From: Ilumatobacteraceae bacterium
GTDB taxonomy: Bacteria > Actinomycetota > Acidimicrobiia > Acidimicrobiales > Ilumatobacteraceae
Assembly: GCA_013213745.1 (NCBI GenBank)
Contig: JABSQH010000093.1
Span: 21,621-85,620, forward strand
Direction of reading: 5' to 3'
DNA: 64,000 bases
Position numbers and translations under genes: made by a program. Shown here one piece after another: positions 26,117 through 35,027 of this stretch (the stretch's first letter is position 1; every line of letters begins with the position of its first letter). The notes beneath the pieces are model-generated. The model saw nothing but the letters and a program-made list of their open reading frames with translations. It made no database searches and was not told the origin of the DNA.

Positions 26117-26425
26117 CTAGGTATCGACGTCGTCAGGGACCATCGGATCGGACGACGGATCGGCCGCAACCCACCGTGTCTTCGGCGGCACCGTGCAGAA
26201 CACTGCGTCGCGCTTCAGCAACACCGCCTTGGAGATCGGGTCGACGATGAGCTCCTCGTCGCTGTCCACGGCACGAACAGCGTCGATGATTCGCTCGATC
26301 ACCAGCCCCGTCGCCGGATACCTGCCACGAGCGAACTCGTCGAGGGTCACGCCGGGCGAACAGACGCGCCTCCGACCGCGAGCACCGAATGTCCGCGCGT
26401 AGCTCGGGCAGGTCCACGACGCCAC
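26117..26425 (-). CDS. Small DUF5655-like protein with zinc-ribbon-type N-terminus
   Basis: A 102-residue protein beginning WTCPSYARTFGARGRRRVCSPG, resembling the Cys-rich N-terminus of small DUF5655-type proteins (usually W-T-C-P-x-C). The second Cys of the first pair is replaced by Tyr, so zinc binding is probably lost. The C-terminal part (DEELIVDPISKAVLLKR and AVFCTVPPKTRWVAADP) matches the DUF5655 fold, which is related to nucleic-acid-associated domains of unknown function. It starts at GTG 26425, just 7 bp after the acyltransferase stop, and is probably in that operon. Degeneration is possible. Confidence 0.55.
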   Translation of the reverse strand: MASWTCPSYARTFGARGRRRVCSPGVTLDEFARGRYPATGLVIERIIDAVRAVDSDEELIVDPISKAVLLKRDAVFCTVPPKTRWVAADPSSDPMVPDDVDT

Positions 26426-26432
26426 GCCGCTC

Positions 26433-27869
26433 TCAGCTGGCGCGCTTGCGGCGACCCGCTCGGCGTTGCCGGGCCCGGCTCATGCGGTGCAGCTCGTCGA
26501 GTTCGATCTCGAAGCGATCGGCGAGCATGGTGAGGTCGGGGACGAGGTCGCGGTCGGCGACCAATGTGAGGTCGACACGATCGTCGTGCGAGATGGCGCT
26601 GATCGACAGACCGATCCCATCGACGATCGGCACCATTGCATGTTCACGCACGATCGGATGCCCGGCGATCGGCCCCTCATCTCGGCCGGGGATGTTGACG
26701 ACGTAGACGTTGAACGGCGGCAACAGGCGTAGACCGGCACCGGTGGTGACCAGCAACCGCGCGGCGGTTCCCGCCAACGCGGAAGGTGGCTCGGCCCGAC
26801 GGGCGATATCGGCCGCCGACTGTGGGTCGATGTCCATGGTGAGCTGCGACATCGCATCGCTCACATCGGCCAACCGCTGCAACGGATCGTGGCGGTGGGT
26901 GGCGAGTGGCAGCAACGCGGCACCGAGTTCGTCGTCACCCTCGCTGTCGACGAGCAACGGGGTCAGCGCAACCAACGGTTCCGATGGCAGCTCGTCGTTG
27001 AGCACCATCCAATGGCGAAGGACGCCGCTGATCACCGTGAGCAGGACATCGTGGAATCGCACCTCGCGCATGCGGTGCACGTCGCGCAGCCGGTCGAGGG
27101 GCAGCGTGACCCGGGCGACGCGACGATGCGAGCTCACCGTCCGGTTGAACGACACCCTGGGTACGGCCTGATCGTTGCGGGCCAGCTCGATCGGATGCGC
27201 TCGCGAACGGGCCGACGCCAGCACGAGGCGAGACACCTCGCCGAGCACCGGGATGCGGGCCATCCCGCCGAGCACGTGGCGAGCGGCGCGCGTCGGGCTG
27301 CGGCCGAGCGACCACACCGCTTTGGTCAAGAGTTCGGTGTCGGTGGGCACCATGTCGGGCTGCCAACGCGCCGGGCGGTGCGGCTCGATGTCGGTCGGGA
27401 GACCCGCCAGCACCGGCGCCAGGGGCCCGAGCGGACCGAGCTCTTCGATCAGCACGATGTGCACCTTGACGAAGACGTTGGTCGCTCCGTCGGGGTTCTC
27501 GATCAGGTAGAGCTCCCACAACGGGCGATTGCGGTCGAGCGGTCGTTCGTGCAATCGCGCCAGGAGCTGCTCGAGCGCGTACGGGTCAGCAGATCCCGGA
27601 ACTGCCAGATGGCGGATGTGGTAATCGAGATCGAAGTGCGGGTCCTCGATCCACCACGGATCGTCGAGGCCGAGCGGCACTTCGACCACCCGGCGCCGCA
27701 GTCCGTCGACGAGGTGCAGGCTCGACTCGATCGCCGAGCGCAGACGGTCGAGCGTGATGCGCTCGCCATCGCGGTTGTCGCCGAGCTCGAGCACCAGCGA
27801 CTGGTGCCCGAGATTGGTCACGCTCTCGGCGGCGAGCAGCTCGGCTTCAGACGGCGACAGCTGGTGCAT
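26433..27869 (-). CDS. Wax ester synthase/diacylglycerol acyltransferase family protein lacking the canonical HHxxxDG
   Basis: A 478-residue WS/DGAT-family protein (TIGR02946-like length). Intact members esterify fatty alcohols or diacylglycerol with acyl-CoA for storage lipid. Family patterns such as ERPLDRNRPLWELYLI and FNVYVVNIPGRDEGP (usually with PS-N-x-P-G) are clear. At the active site, where HHxxxDG is expected, the protein reads VKVHIVLIEELGPLGPL: the second His, the Asp and the Gly are gone. It may be catalytically inactive, use another mechanism, or serve as a scaffold. ATG 27869 follows a GGAGG-like ribosome site. It overlaps the upstream hydrolase gene by 23 bp, so it is in an operon with it. 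Confidence 0.83.
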   Translation of the reverse strand: MHQLSPSEAELLAAESVTNLGHQSLVLELGDNRDGERITLDRLRSAIESSLHLVDGLRRRVVEVPLGLDDPWWIEDPHFDLDYHIRHLAVPGSADPYALEQLLARLHERPLDRNRPLWELYLIENPDGATNVFVKVHIVLIEELGPLGPLAPVLAGLPTDIEPHRPARWQPDMVPTDTELLTKAVWSLGRSPTRAARHVLGGMARIPVLGEVSRLVLASARSRAHPIELARNDQAVPRVSFNRTVSSHRRVARVTLPLDRLRDVHRMREVRFHDVLLTVISGVLRHWMVLNDELPSEPLVALTPLLVDSEGDDELGAALLPLATHRHDPLQRLADVSDAMSQLTMDIDPQSAADIARRAEPPSALAGTAARLLVTTGAGLRLLPPFNVYVVNIPGRDEGPIAGHPIVREHAMVPIVDGIGLSISAISHDDRVDLTLVADRDLVPDLTMLADRFEIELDELHRMSRARQRRAGRRKRAS

Positions 27870-28689
27870 CGGGGAGGTCCTCCTGGTCGTCCTCAAAGAC
27901 GGGCGCCGTCGACGGCACCGAGTCACGCGAGGGGTACCACCACCGTAGGTGACGCGCCGGTGCGAATGGCTGCCACTCACCGGGGCGCTGGGCCAGCCGT
28001 TCAGCGATGAGATAGAGCACCGCGGGGTTCGCTCCGAGGCCACAGTGCGTCCCGCGCACCTGCACGACCTCGGCGTATGGGCGCACCGTCTGCCGACACA
28101 CATCGCCGGGCACGACGCCGTCGGCGTCGGTCCATACCGTGGTCGAGGGCACCGGGATGCGATCGAAGTCGAAGCGCGGCGGCGTCGGCACGAAGAAGTG
28201 CCCCGCGATCTCCTGCAAGAAGCCGATGTTCGTCTCGGTGCGATGCATCCGAATCGGTGAACCGAGGCTGATCACCTGGCCGACGAGCTCGCGTCGGTGC
28301 TGGGCCAGCACACGCCCGATGATGCCTCCGGCGCTCCACCCCACGATGTCGATCGTCGACCCGTGTCGATGGGCCATCTCCTGCAGCAATCGATCGACGC
28401 CAGCGGCGATGTGATCGGCGACGCCGACATTGAGCCCGAGCCCCCAGCCCTCGGGGCGGTGGCCGAGTGCTTTGAGAAAGGCCCGCAACGGCGCCGTGGT
28501 GATGTCGCCGGTGACGAATCCCGGCAGGACGAGCACCGGGCGCGACCCCCCGTTCGGCGCGGCCGCAGCTGCCACGGCGGCACCGGGAACGGCGACGAAC
28601 AATTCGGGGACCGTCAGCAGTTCGCGCAGCAGCGGCTTGGCCTTTGGCGCCTTGGTGGGCGCGCCGTTTGCGCTGTTGGTCACCTGCAT
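27847..28689 (-). CDS. Alpha/beta hydrolase (lipase/esterase-like)
   Basis: A 280-residue alpha/beta hydrolase. The nucleophile elbow is GWSAGG (Ser nucleophile near residue 118), with VLVLPGFVTGD as the strand/oxyanion turn before it, a candidate acid in VWTDADGVVPGD, and a His in RGTHCGLGANP. The first ~45 residues are Ala/Pro/Lys-rich and could be a linker. The gene overlaps the downstream WS/DGAT gene by 23 bp. Coupling to a lipid acyltransferase fits a lipase or lipid-ester hydrolase, as seen for other actinobacterial hydrolase/WS-DGAT pairs, but substrate evidence is lacking. Confidence 0.8.
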   Translation of the reverse strand: MQVTNSANGAPTKAPKAKPLLRELLTVPELFVAVPGAAVAAAAAPNGGSRPVLVLPGFVTGDITTAPLRAFLKALGHRPEGWGLGLNVGVADHIAAGVDRLLQEMAHRHGSTIDIVGWSAGGIIGRVLAQHRRELVGQVISLGSPIRMHRTETNIGFLQEIAGHFFVPTPPRFDFDRIPVPSTTVWTDADGVVPGDVCRQTVRPYAEVVQVRGTHCGLGANPAVLYLIAERLAQRPGEWQPFAPARHLRWWYPSRDSVPSTAPVFEDDQEDLPDAPAVAV

Positions 28690-28743
28690 CGTCCCCTCCC
28701 GCGCCAGTCTGGTCGATCCGCAAGCCGGGCCCCAAGGTTTGCT

Positions 28744-29976
28744 TCAGTTGCTGGGCTGTTTCACCAGCTCAGCGTCTTTCCACACGTGCGTGACCCGTTC
28801 ACCGTCGCCCCACATCGAAAGGTCATCGAGCGGGCTGCCGTCGAAGGCGATCACGTCGGCGTCGTAGCCGACCTGGAGTTGTCCGCTACGCGGCGCCTGC
28901 GGACCGAGCGTGTCGGGACCGTTGGCCGTGGCCGCCTCGATCGCGTCGAGGAGGGGCAGACCGGCCTCGTGGAGGAGCCGGACCTCGGCACCGGAATGGC
29001 CGTAGGTCGCGCCCGATACGAAGATGTCGCAACCAGCCGCAATGCGTACGCCCTTGGCGATGGCGATCTTGATCGCTTGCTCGTGCTCGCCGCCGACCAT
29101 CTGCAACTTTGCGTACGCGTACGGAGGCATCTGATCCTCCTGCTGCAGCAGGCTGTCGATCACGAAACGCGTCGGCACGAGCATCGCGTCGGCGGCAACC
29201 ATGGCCTCAGCGGCTTCTTCGTCGAGGTAGCTGCCGTGCTCGATCGTGTGGCATCCGGCGCGCAGCGCGGCCATGATCCCGGGCTTGCCGTGGCAGTGGG
29301 CGGCGACAATGCGCTCGGCGCGCGCTGCCTCGGCGACGATCGCCGCCAGCTCCTCGTCGGAGAACTGCTGGTGGATCGGGTGGTCGACTTCGCTCATCAC
29401 GCCGCCCGACGCGCAGATCTTGATCAGCTTCGCGTTGGAGCGCAGGTTGAGACGGACGGCGCGAAGAACTTCGGGAACGCCATCGCAGATCGCCGAGAAC
29501 CCGCTTGCTTCGGCCATCGTGTGCACGCAATCGAGCGGAAACCGGTGGACGTCGCCGTGACCGCCGGTCGTCGACAGGATGCGCCCGGCGGCGTAGACGT
29601 GCGGACCGCGCACGCGACCCTCAGCGAACACCGGCGCCAACTGCAGTCCGAGCCCACCGACATCGCGGGCGCTGGTCACACCGCCATCGAGCATCACCGC
29701 AGCATCCGCAACGGCGCGCCCCGCTGCGGTCACCGGGTGTTCGGTCAACATCCGCTCGACGTTGGGCACGCCGGTCCCTACGAAATGCACGTGACAGTCC
29801 CACAACCCCGGCATCACCGTGGCCACCTCGCTGACCCGATCGTCTGCGCGGCGCGCTGGCGCACCCTCGGCCGGCCCGGCGTAGGAGATCCGTCGATCGT
29901 CGAGTACGACGACGCCGCGTTCGATCGGCTCACCGCGTCCGGGGATCAGCAGGTCGGCGACGATGAACTCACTCAT
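28744..29976 (-). CDS. Imidazolonepropionase-like/prolidase-type amidohydrolase
   Basis: A 410-residue amidohydrolase. Metal-site residues are visible in order: DCHVHF (HxH), the Lys region LIKICASGG, AHCHG, TIEHGSYLDE and the catalytic Asp in AAGCDIFVSG. This layout matches the Xaa-Pro dipeptidase-like/organophosphate-hydrolase-like group of amidohydrolases often annotated as imidazolonepropionase-related. The ATG at 29976 (MSEFIVADLL) is used because the 13 upstream residues add nothing to the fold. It is 54 bp from the alpha/beta hydrolase gene and may be the first gene of that minus-strand run. Substrate unknown. Confidence 0.82.
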   Translation of the reverse strand: MSEFIVADLLIPGRGEPIERGVVVLDDRRISYAGPAEGAPARRADDRVSEVATVMPGLWDCHVHFVGTGVPNVERMLTEHPVTAAGRAVADAAVMLDGGVTSARDVGGLGLQLAPVFAEGRVRGPHVYAAGRILSTTGGHGDVHRFPLDCVHTMAEASGFSAICDGVPEVLRAVRLNLRSNAKLIKICASGGVMSEVDHPIHQQFSDEELAAIVAEAARAERIVAAHCHGKPGIMAALRAGCHTIEHGSYLDEEAAEAMVAADAMLVPTRFVIDSLLQQEDQMPPYAYAKLQMVGGEHEQAIKIAIAKGVRIAAGCDIFVSGATYGHSGAEVRLLHEAGLPLLDAIEAATANGPDTLGPQAPRSGQLQVGYDADVIAFDGSPLDDLSMWGDGERVTHVWKDAELVKQPSN

Positions 29977-30090
29977 CGGCCCAGTTGTAACACCCGTTGC
30001 ACCGCTGCTTGCCACCCTCGGCCCCAGGCCTGCTACACGCTCATATCGTCAGCAACAACGCAAAGGCAGCACACGGCAGACAACGACACA

Positions 30091-30255
30091 CTCGGACCGG
30101 TGGACGTCGTCCTCTTGGAGTTCCCGGAACAGAACCCATCGAGCGGGTCGGCACGGGCCCTGTTGTCGCTTGTCGATGCCGGCGTGATCCAGCTGTATGA
30201 CATCGTTGCCATCCGCCGAACGGTTCCGCCGACCGTGCGCCCGCTCTCAAGCTGA
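30091..30255 (+). pseudogene. DUF6325-like protein, short 5' fragment
   Basis: A short forward frame (LGPVDVVLLEFPEQNPSSG, then LSLVDAGVIQLYDIVAIRR) matches the start of small actinobacterial DUF6325 proteins and then ends at 30255 after a divergent tail. The usual protein is about three times longer. No clear ATG is seen; a GTG at 30100 is inside the conserved block. The stretch 29977-30289 otherwise holds only the upstream region of the amidohydrolase. It is read as gene debris. Confidence 0.5.
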
Positions 30256-30289
30256 TCGCCAACCATTTTGTTGACGGTCAGCGCTCGGG

Positions 30290-31462
30290 TCACGTCTCCC
30301 GTTCGGCGAGCTCGCGCACACCCTCTACGACGCGCTGCATGTTGGTGCGGTGCTCAGCGACGCGCCGCACCAAGATGCTCGGCTCACGCTCGGGCATCCG
30401 TTCGATGGCCGCGGTGATGCCGCTCGGACCGGGGCCGAGCACGAGACCGAACCGCAGCCGCGTGGCCCCGACGATGTCGTGAACTTCGAACCACCAGCGG
30501 GCACCAGGGTTGTCGGCGTCGACGGCGGCCCAACCGAACTCGCTCCCATCGACGAATCGGTCGACGAAGCACGTCACCTCCCACTCACCGATGGCCTGGT
30601 GTCGGTTCCGCCCGATGAATTGGGCGCCGAGTCCGGCCCGGTCGTAGCCGTCGGCCCAACGAGCGCCCAGCAGTTCCTCGCTGAACTGCACCGGCATCTC
30701 GATGTCGGTGACCACGTCCCATACGACAGCTGGCTTGGCGTCGATGTCGATCTCGACGATCGTTCCCGGGCCGTCCGCCAGTGTCGGAGGATCGGAGGGA
30801 CCGCGCTCCCAGGTCGATCCGTAGTGGTCGATGAAGGCGATCTCGCGCGCCGGGAAACGGGGTGCGGTCTTGAACTCGGTGCCCTTGGTATAGGCCACCG
30901 GGATCATGGCGATCGGCGTGGAATCGTCGGGGATACCGAGCACCTCGTGGAACGGATCGCGCTGCATCAGTATGGCGGTGGTCCACGCCGTGCCGAGCCC
31001 GCGGGCCCGGGCGGCAACACAGAAACTCCACACGGATTGGATGACCGAGTCGAACAGACCAGGTCGGCCGGATGCGTCGTGCACGCCGATGATCGTCGGG
31101 ATCACGATCGCTGGCGCATCGGCGAGGTGTTCGGCGAGGTGTGCGGCCGAGCGCATCACCTTCTCTTGTGGGTGTCCGGTTCCCGCGAGCCGGTCACGGG
31201 CGCCGATCATGAACGCGCCGGCAGTGGCCATGTACAACTCTGCCAACCGGTCTTTCACGGCTTGGTCGCGCACGATCACCCAGCGTCGTGAGCCCTGATT
31301 GCCGCCCGATGGCGCCTGCTCGGCGACGTCGATGCATTCGAGGATCAGGTCGTCGCTGAGCGGCCGTTCGAAGTCGAGGCGCAAGCGCACCGCCCGCGTG
31401 GTGGTCAGTGCCGCGTCGACCGATCCGACATCGATCCCGTCAACCGGCTGATACTCGCTCAT
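30290..31462 (-). CDS. Nitroreductase-family protein fused to an SRPBCC (START-like) domain
   Basis: A 390-residue two-domain protein. Residues ~17-215 are a nitroreductase fold (TTTRAVRLRLDFERPLSDD, QAPSGGNQGSRRWVIVRD with the FMN-binding Ser/Gly/Asn region, and ARGLGTAWTTAIL), which binds FMN and reduces with NAD(P)H. Residues ~240-385 are an SRPBCC ligand-binding domain (IVEIDIDAKPAVVWDVVTDIEMPVQFS, partly quoted; RWWFEVHDIVGATRLRF). The fusion is unusual and suggests that a hydrophobic ligand bound by the SRPBCC domain is the redox substrate. The ATG at 31462 is used. It stands alone; the 247 bp between it and the next gene show no feature. Confidence 0.82.
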   Translation of the reverse strand: MSEYQPVDGIDVGSVDAALTTTRAVRLRLDFERPLSDDLILECIDVAEQAPSGGNQGSRRWVIVRDQAVKDRLAELYMATAGAFMIGARDRLAGTGHPQEKVMRSAAHLAEHLADAPAIVIPTIIGVHDASGRPGLFDSVIQSVWSFCVAARARGLGTAWTTAILMQRDPFHEVLGIPDDSTPIAMIPVAYTKGTEFKTAPRFPAREIAFIDHYGSTWERGPSDPPTLADGPGTIVEIDIDAKPAVVWDVVTDIEMPVQFSEELLGARWADGYDRAGLGAQFIGRNRHQAIGEWEVTCFVDRFVDGSEFGWAAVDADNPGARWWFEVHDIVGATRLRFGLVLGPGPSGITAAIERMPEREPSILVRRVAEHRTNMQRVVEGVRELAERET

Positions 31463-31709
31463 GGTCCGACAGTACGCCGGACGCACGTACTCAGTCGGAG
31501 CCGGCTCGCACCGAAAGCAGGGCCGATCCCGTCGACGGCGAGGTTGTCGCCGAACGTCCGAGCGAGCTGGTCGGATGTGCTGCGGTCGGCCGGTGCGCCG
31601 GCGCGAGCGAATCAGGTCGGTGCCGTCGGCTGTCGGTGTCGGCCGATCGGCTCAGACGGTGCGGACCACCGGGGCCACTGCGGGGCGTTCGCGAGCCCGA
31701 CGCTGTTCG

Positions 31710-32276
31710 TCAGCCGGTTGAGATCGTTCCATCGTTCGTGACGACACCAGACGTGTCCGCGCCACCGAAGACCACGAGCACTGATCCACCATCGACGTTC
31801 CCGTCGATCGCGTCCGACGCGTTGATCTGCCCCGTCGAGTCCTTCGAGAAGTCCACCGAGACCCGCTGGGCGATCAAGCCGTCGGCCGACGCACCAGATG
31901 CAGATGACAGCGAGATTTCGTAGGTATCGGTCTCGCCGACAGCGGCAAGATTGCTCGCCGATTTCACGTTGATGGAATCGACTTCAGGAATGGTGACCGA
32001 AACATTGGTGAGCCATTCGTCCCCTGTTTTGTTGACGTACAACACCCGATCAGAAACACAGGTCGTAGCGCTCCCCTCCACGATTTCGACCTGCTGCTCG
32101 CTACCAGGCTCCACGGTGAGCTCGACATACGCCGCCGAATCGATATCGATGGATGTGAACGGATCCAATGAGGCGGGGTCCTGAGGGTCGCAGCCAACTG
32201 ATGATCCACCACAAGCGAACCCACTCGAAAGTGCCAGCAACCCGCCGAAGACACCGATTATCCGCGTCGCCACCAT
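31710..32276 (-). CDS. Lipoprotein with DUF2807 (head GIN)-like domain
   Basis: A ~188-residue exported lipoprotein. The N-terminus has a hydrophobic signal (IIGVFGGLLALSSGF) ending in a lipobox-like SGFAC, with the Cys as lipidation site. The rest is rich in beta-type repeats (VELTVEPGSEQQVEIVEG; VSVTIPEVDSINVKSASNL; ISLSSASGASADGLI) typical of DUF2807 right-handed beta-solenoid proteins of unknown function. Local base composition is less GC-rich than neighbours. ATG 32276 is used, but GTG 32300 or 32273 are alternatives. Its 5' end cuts into the alpha/beta hydrolase remnant upstream, which suggests insertion by recombination. Confidence 0.7.
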   Translation of the reverse strand: MVATRIIGVFGGLLALSSGFACGGSSVGCDPQDPASLDPFTSIDIDSAAYVELTVEPGSEQQVEIVEGSATTCVSDRVLYVNKTGDEWLTNVSVTIPEVDSINVKSASNLAAVGETDTYEISLSSASGASADGLIAQRVSVDFSKDSTGQINASDAIDGNVDGGSVLVVFGGADTSGVVTNDGTISTG

Positions 32277-32299
32277 GATCTCCATCAACTCGAAACTCA

Positions 32300-32910
32300 C
32301 GCCCTGTACGAACGAGCTTCGACGCTACTGGACGGGAGAATGGGGGGGCAAACAACTCGTTTGCGAGCTCGAATGGGATGATCTGGCCGGCGCCCCGCAC
32401 CATCTGGATGGGCTCGTCGATCTTGGCGTGCAGCGCACCCAACTCGGCGACGGAACGTTGGCGTGCCCGCCAGCCAACCCAGCGCCTACCCGAAGCCGGG
32501 AAATGCCGCGAGTTGAGAAACAGGTTGAATCGCCAGCTCGTACCTCGCGGCTGATCGGTGTCGATCATCCCCCGGACGCGGATGCGCTCGTCGCCGGCCA
32601 ACGCATGTCGAGCGATCATTCCGCCACTGTCGTGACCAACCACGGCCACCGAGTCGAGCCGGAGCTGATGGACCACGGCACGGACCGCCTCGATGTGCAG
32701 TTCGAGCGACAGCGGCGACTCGGCGGTGAACGTGCTCGAACCGGCTCCGGGGAGATCGACTAGGTGACAGGTGACGTGTTCGGTCAGGTATGGCAGCAGC
32801 GTGCGGTACGTCGCTCCGCCGACCGGCCACCCGTGGACGAACAGCACATCGGGCCCAGTGCCGGCCCAAGCGGCGCCCGATCGCGTTCGATCGGCGGAAT
32901 AGGTCAGTGG
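32300..32910 (-). pseudogene. Alpha/beta hydrolase, 3' truncated and without a start
   Basis: A minus-strand frame encodes an alpha/beta hydrolase: FVHGWPVGGATYRTL (oxyanion HGW), VDLPGAGSS, and the elbow VGHDSGGMIARHAL with Asp at the nucleophile position. After PIQMVRGAG the homology jumps (IIPFELANELFAPPF), consistent with a short internal loss, and ends at the start of the lipoprotein gene without its own stop. No ATG or GTG precedes it; the frame begins inside the end of the amine oxidase gene. The catalytic His is missing. It is a remnant, probably of a haloalkane-dehalogenase/epoxide-hydrolase-like enzyme. Confidence 0.68.
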
Positions 32911-34814
32911 CCGGCGTGGCAGGCCGCCGACGGTGGAACGTCGAGCGACGGGTTCTGCTCGAAGAAGCCATAGGGCATCAGCGTGAATCCGGTGTACTCC
33001 ACCGGCATGACCGGCCAGTCTTCTGGTCGCGGCACATGCGTGACGCCGAAGGTGTGCCAGACGACGATCTCGGTGTCGTCCACGGACCGATCTGCCTGCA
33101 CGTAGCTCGGCAGACCCGCGCCGCCGGGGTGCAACATGCTGAACGCGCCCGCGCTGGCGTATTGCTCGCCGGCCTCGTACGGCGTGACCCACAGGTTGTG
33201 GCGCGCGAACCCTCCTCGCTGCCCGGCCGGCGAGTTCTCCGGCACCATGAATGTCGGCGAGGCCTGCGGCAGCAACTTGTAGGCCACGGGATTGCCGAGC
33301 TGATTGGTCGACGACGGATTGGTGATTCGCCAACTGCGACTTGCGGCCGGGTCGATGTTGCGCATCGCCGCCTGCTCGGTCCGCAGCGGCGTGGCCACCG
33401 AGCGGAACCCGGCACCGTAGGGATGCGCACCATCGTCGACCACTTCGACGTTGGTCTCGACCACCGTGTTCGCGGGTCCGTCCACCGCGACATCGAGGCG
33501 GAAGCAGAACATGTGCTGGTGGATCGGGGAGCTGATCGACGGAGCGACGAGTGGAGACGTGTCGGAGCCAACACCATCGGCCGCAACGGACACGCCGATG
33601 ATGCCGGTCAACTTCATCTCCAGCTGGATCGTGCCGTCGAGGTAGAAGTACCAGTAGAACCCGTACTCGTAGTTCCCGATCGTGTGGATCGTGCTCACCA
33701 CCAACCGCCGAGACCGCCGCACCTCCGGTGCCAGGTCTGGGCGGAACGGATTGGTGTGTTTCCACAGAATGCCGAAGTCCTCTTCGTGGAGGCACACGGT
33801 GTTCTCGCGCACGATGGGGACGCCGTCGGAGCCGAGGAACGCTGCGTCGAAGTAGTAGATCTCGCCGAGGCAGTCGCAGCCGAGGGTCAGCGAGTTGGCG
33901 CTCTGGCCGAGGCTGGTCTCGCCAGCATCGAGGGCGTGCTTCCAATAGTGCAACGGCGAGGCGTCGCCGTACGGAACGACCATGTCGGACAGCGCCGCGC
34001 GGTGCAAGATCGGGCGGTCGCGGTCGCCGTCTCGATAGCGCACGTCATGCAGGACAAGGCCCTCCACCGGGTGCACCGAGATCCGCAGATGCCAGTTCTG
34101 CCAGGTGATCGTGTGGTCATCGACGACAAAACTCGGCCCCTCGGGTTGGGTGATGTCGAGTGGTTTGATGTCGTCGCGTTGATCCGGAACGCGGTCGGAG
34201 GCGTACTCCGCCGGCGTGTCGGGAATGGGAACGACGCCGTGATCGTCGACGACGACATCTCCAGTGTCGACGTTGACGAGGGCGATCAGCCCTTCGATGG
34301 GATAGGCGTAGTAGTTGTCGTCGGGGTCACGGTGGAGGAAGGCGAAAGCGCGCATCACCCGGCCGGTCGGCATCTCGGGTGGCTGTACGCCAGCCATCCA
34401 CGGCTCGATGTGCACGAGTGACGTGTCGTCGATTCCCCGCTTGGCGAGCGCAGCATTCCACTCGTTGTGTTCGGCGAGCGCCATGTACACGGCGATCACG
34501 TCGGCGTCGCAGATCGGCGCCTGGCCCTCGTCGACCCACGTGAACGTCGAGACGTCGCCCGTCGACGACGACACGGTCACCTCGAAGCTCTTGCCAGCCT
34601 CGGGGTCGTGACCGACGACGCTGACCATTCGATCGAACGGTGCACCCGGGGTGTGGGCAGCGAGTTCGTCGCGGCTCGGTTCGACGCGCTGACCGAAGGC
34701 GAAGAAGGCACGCTCGCTGAGCTCATCGGTCGCCCGAATCGCCGCGACGGCGGCAGCGAGTTCGTCGACCGACGCAGGGTCAAGCGGATGGATGGTCGTG
34801 GTGTCGACGGCCAT
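32904..34814 (-). CDS. Copper amine oxidase (topaquinone-dependent primary-amine oxidase)
   Basis: A 636-residue copper amine oxidase that oxidises primary amines to aldehydes with release of ammonia and hydrogen peroxide. The TPQ site is TIGNYEYG, where Tyr becomes topaquinone. Two copper ligands are in SPIHQHMFCFRLD (HxH), and the third His is in GVTHVPRPEDWPVMP. The catalytic-base region is LGCDCLGEIYYFDA. Length and motif order match Arthrobacter-type phenylethylamine/histamine oxidases. No signal peptide is seen. A divergent AraC remnant lies upstream, which may once have regulated the gene. Confidence 0.9.
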   Translation of the reverse strand: MAVDTTTIHPLDPASVDELAAAVAAIRATDELSERAFFAFGQRVEPSRDELAAHTPGAPFDRMVSVVGHDPEAGKSFEVTVSSSTGDVSTFTWVDEGQAPICDADVIAVYMALAEHNEWNAALAKRGIDDTSLVHIEPWMAGVQPPEMPTGRVMRAFAFLHRDPDDNYYAYPIEGLIALVNVDTGDVVVDDHGVVPIPDTPAEYASDRVPDQRDDIKPLDITQPEGPSFVVDDHTITWQNWHLRISVHPVEGLVLHDVRYRDGDRDRPILHRAALSDMVVPYGDASPLHYWKHALDAGETSLGQSANSLTLGCDCLGEIYYFDAAFLGSDGVPIVRENTVCLHEEDFGILWKHTNPFRPDLAPEVRRSRRLVVSTIHTIGNYEYGFYWYFYLDGTIQLEMKLTGIIGVSVAADGVGSDTSPLVAPSISSPIHQHMFCFRLDVAVDGPANTVVETNVEVVDDGAHPYGAGFRSVATPLRTEQAAMRNIDPAASRSWRITNPSSTNQLGNPVAYKLLPQASPTFMVPENSPAGQRGGFARHNLWVTPYEAGEQYASAGAFSMLHPGGAGLPSYVQADRSVDDTEIVVWHTFGVTHVPRPEDWPVMPVEYTGFTLMPYGFFEQNPSLDVPPSAACHAGH

Positions 34815-34841
34815 CCGTCGACCGTAGGCGAGTACCGAGCG

Positions 34842-35000
34842 CTACGTCGACGCGATCACCATGTCAGCGCACGAGCCGGTGAGATATCGCGCACACTCAG
34901 CCTCGGTGGAGTCCTGCGTTGGGATCGTCGCCGCCCAGTCGGCGTACTCGCTCATGTCCAGCGGGGTGCCGAGCAAGTCGAAGCGATTGGCGTCGGCCAT
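34842..35000 (-). CDS. Short hypothetical protein or C-terminal fragment
   Basis: A 52-residue minus-strand frame from ATG 35000 (MADANRFDLLGTPLDMSEYADW ... TQDSTEAECARYLTG, quoted in parts). Its composition looks like real coding sequence: acidic, few Arg, balanced. It is not assigned to a family. It lies between the amine oxidase start and the AraC remnant and could be the tail of a lost gene. Confidence is low. Confidence 0.3.
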   Translation of the reverse strand: MADANRFDLLGTPLDMSEYADWAATIPTQDSTEAECARYLTGSCADMVIAST

Positions 35001-35027
35001 GGGCCCAGCTGGCGGCGATGGCACCCA

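Noticed and set aside
28297..30255. Long forward frame (652 codons) opposite the hydrolase and amidohydrolase.
   Set aside because: Only its last ~55 codons look like a protein (DUF6325 fragment); the remainder is the shadow of the minus-strand genes.
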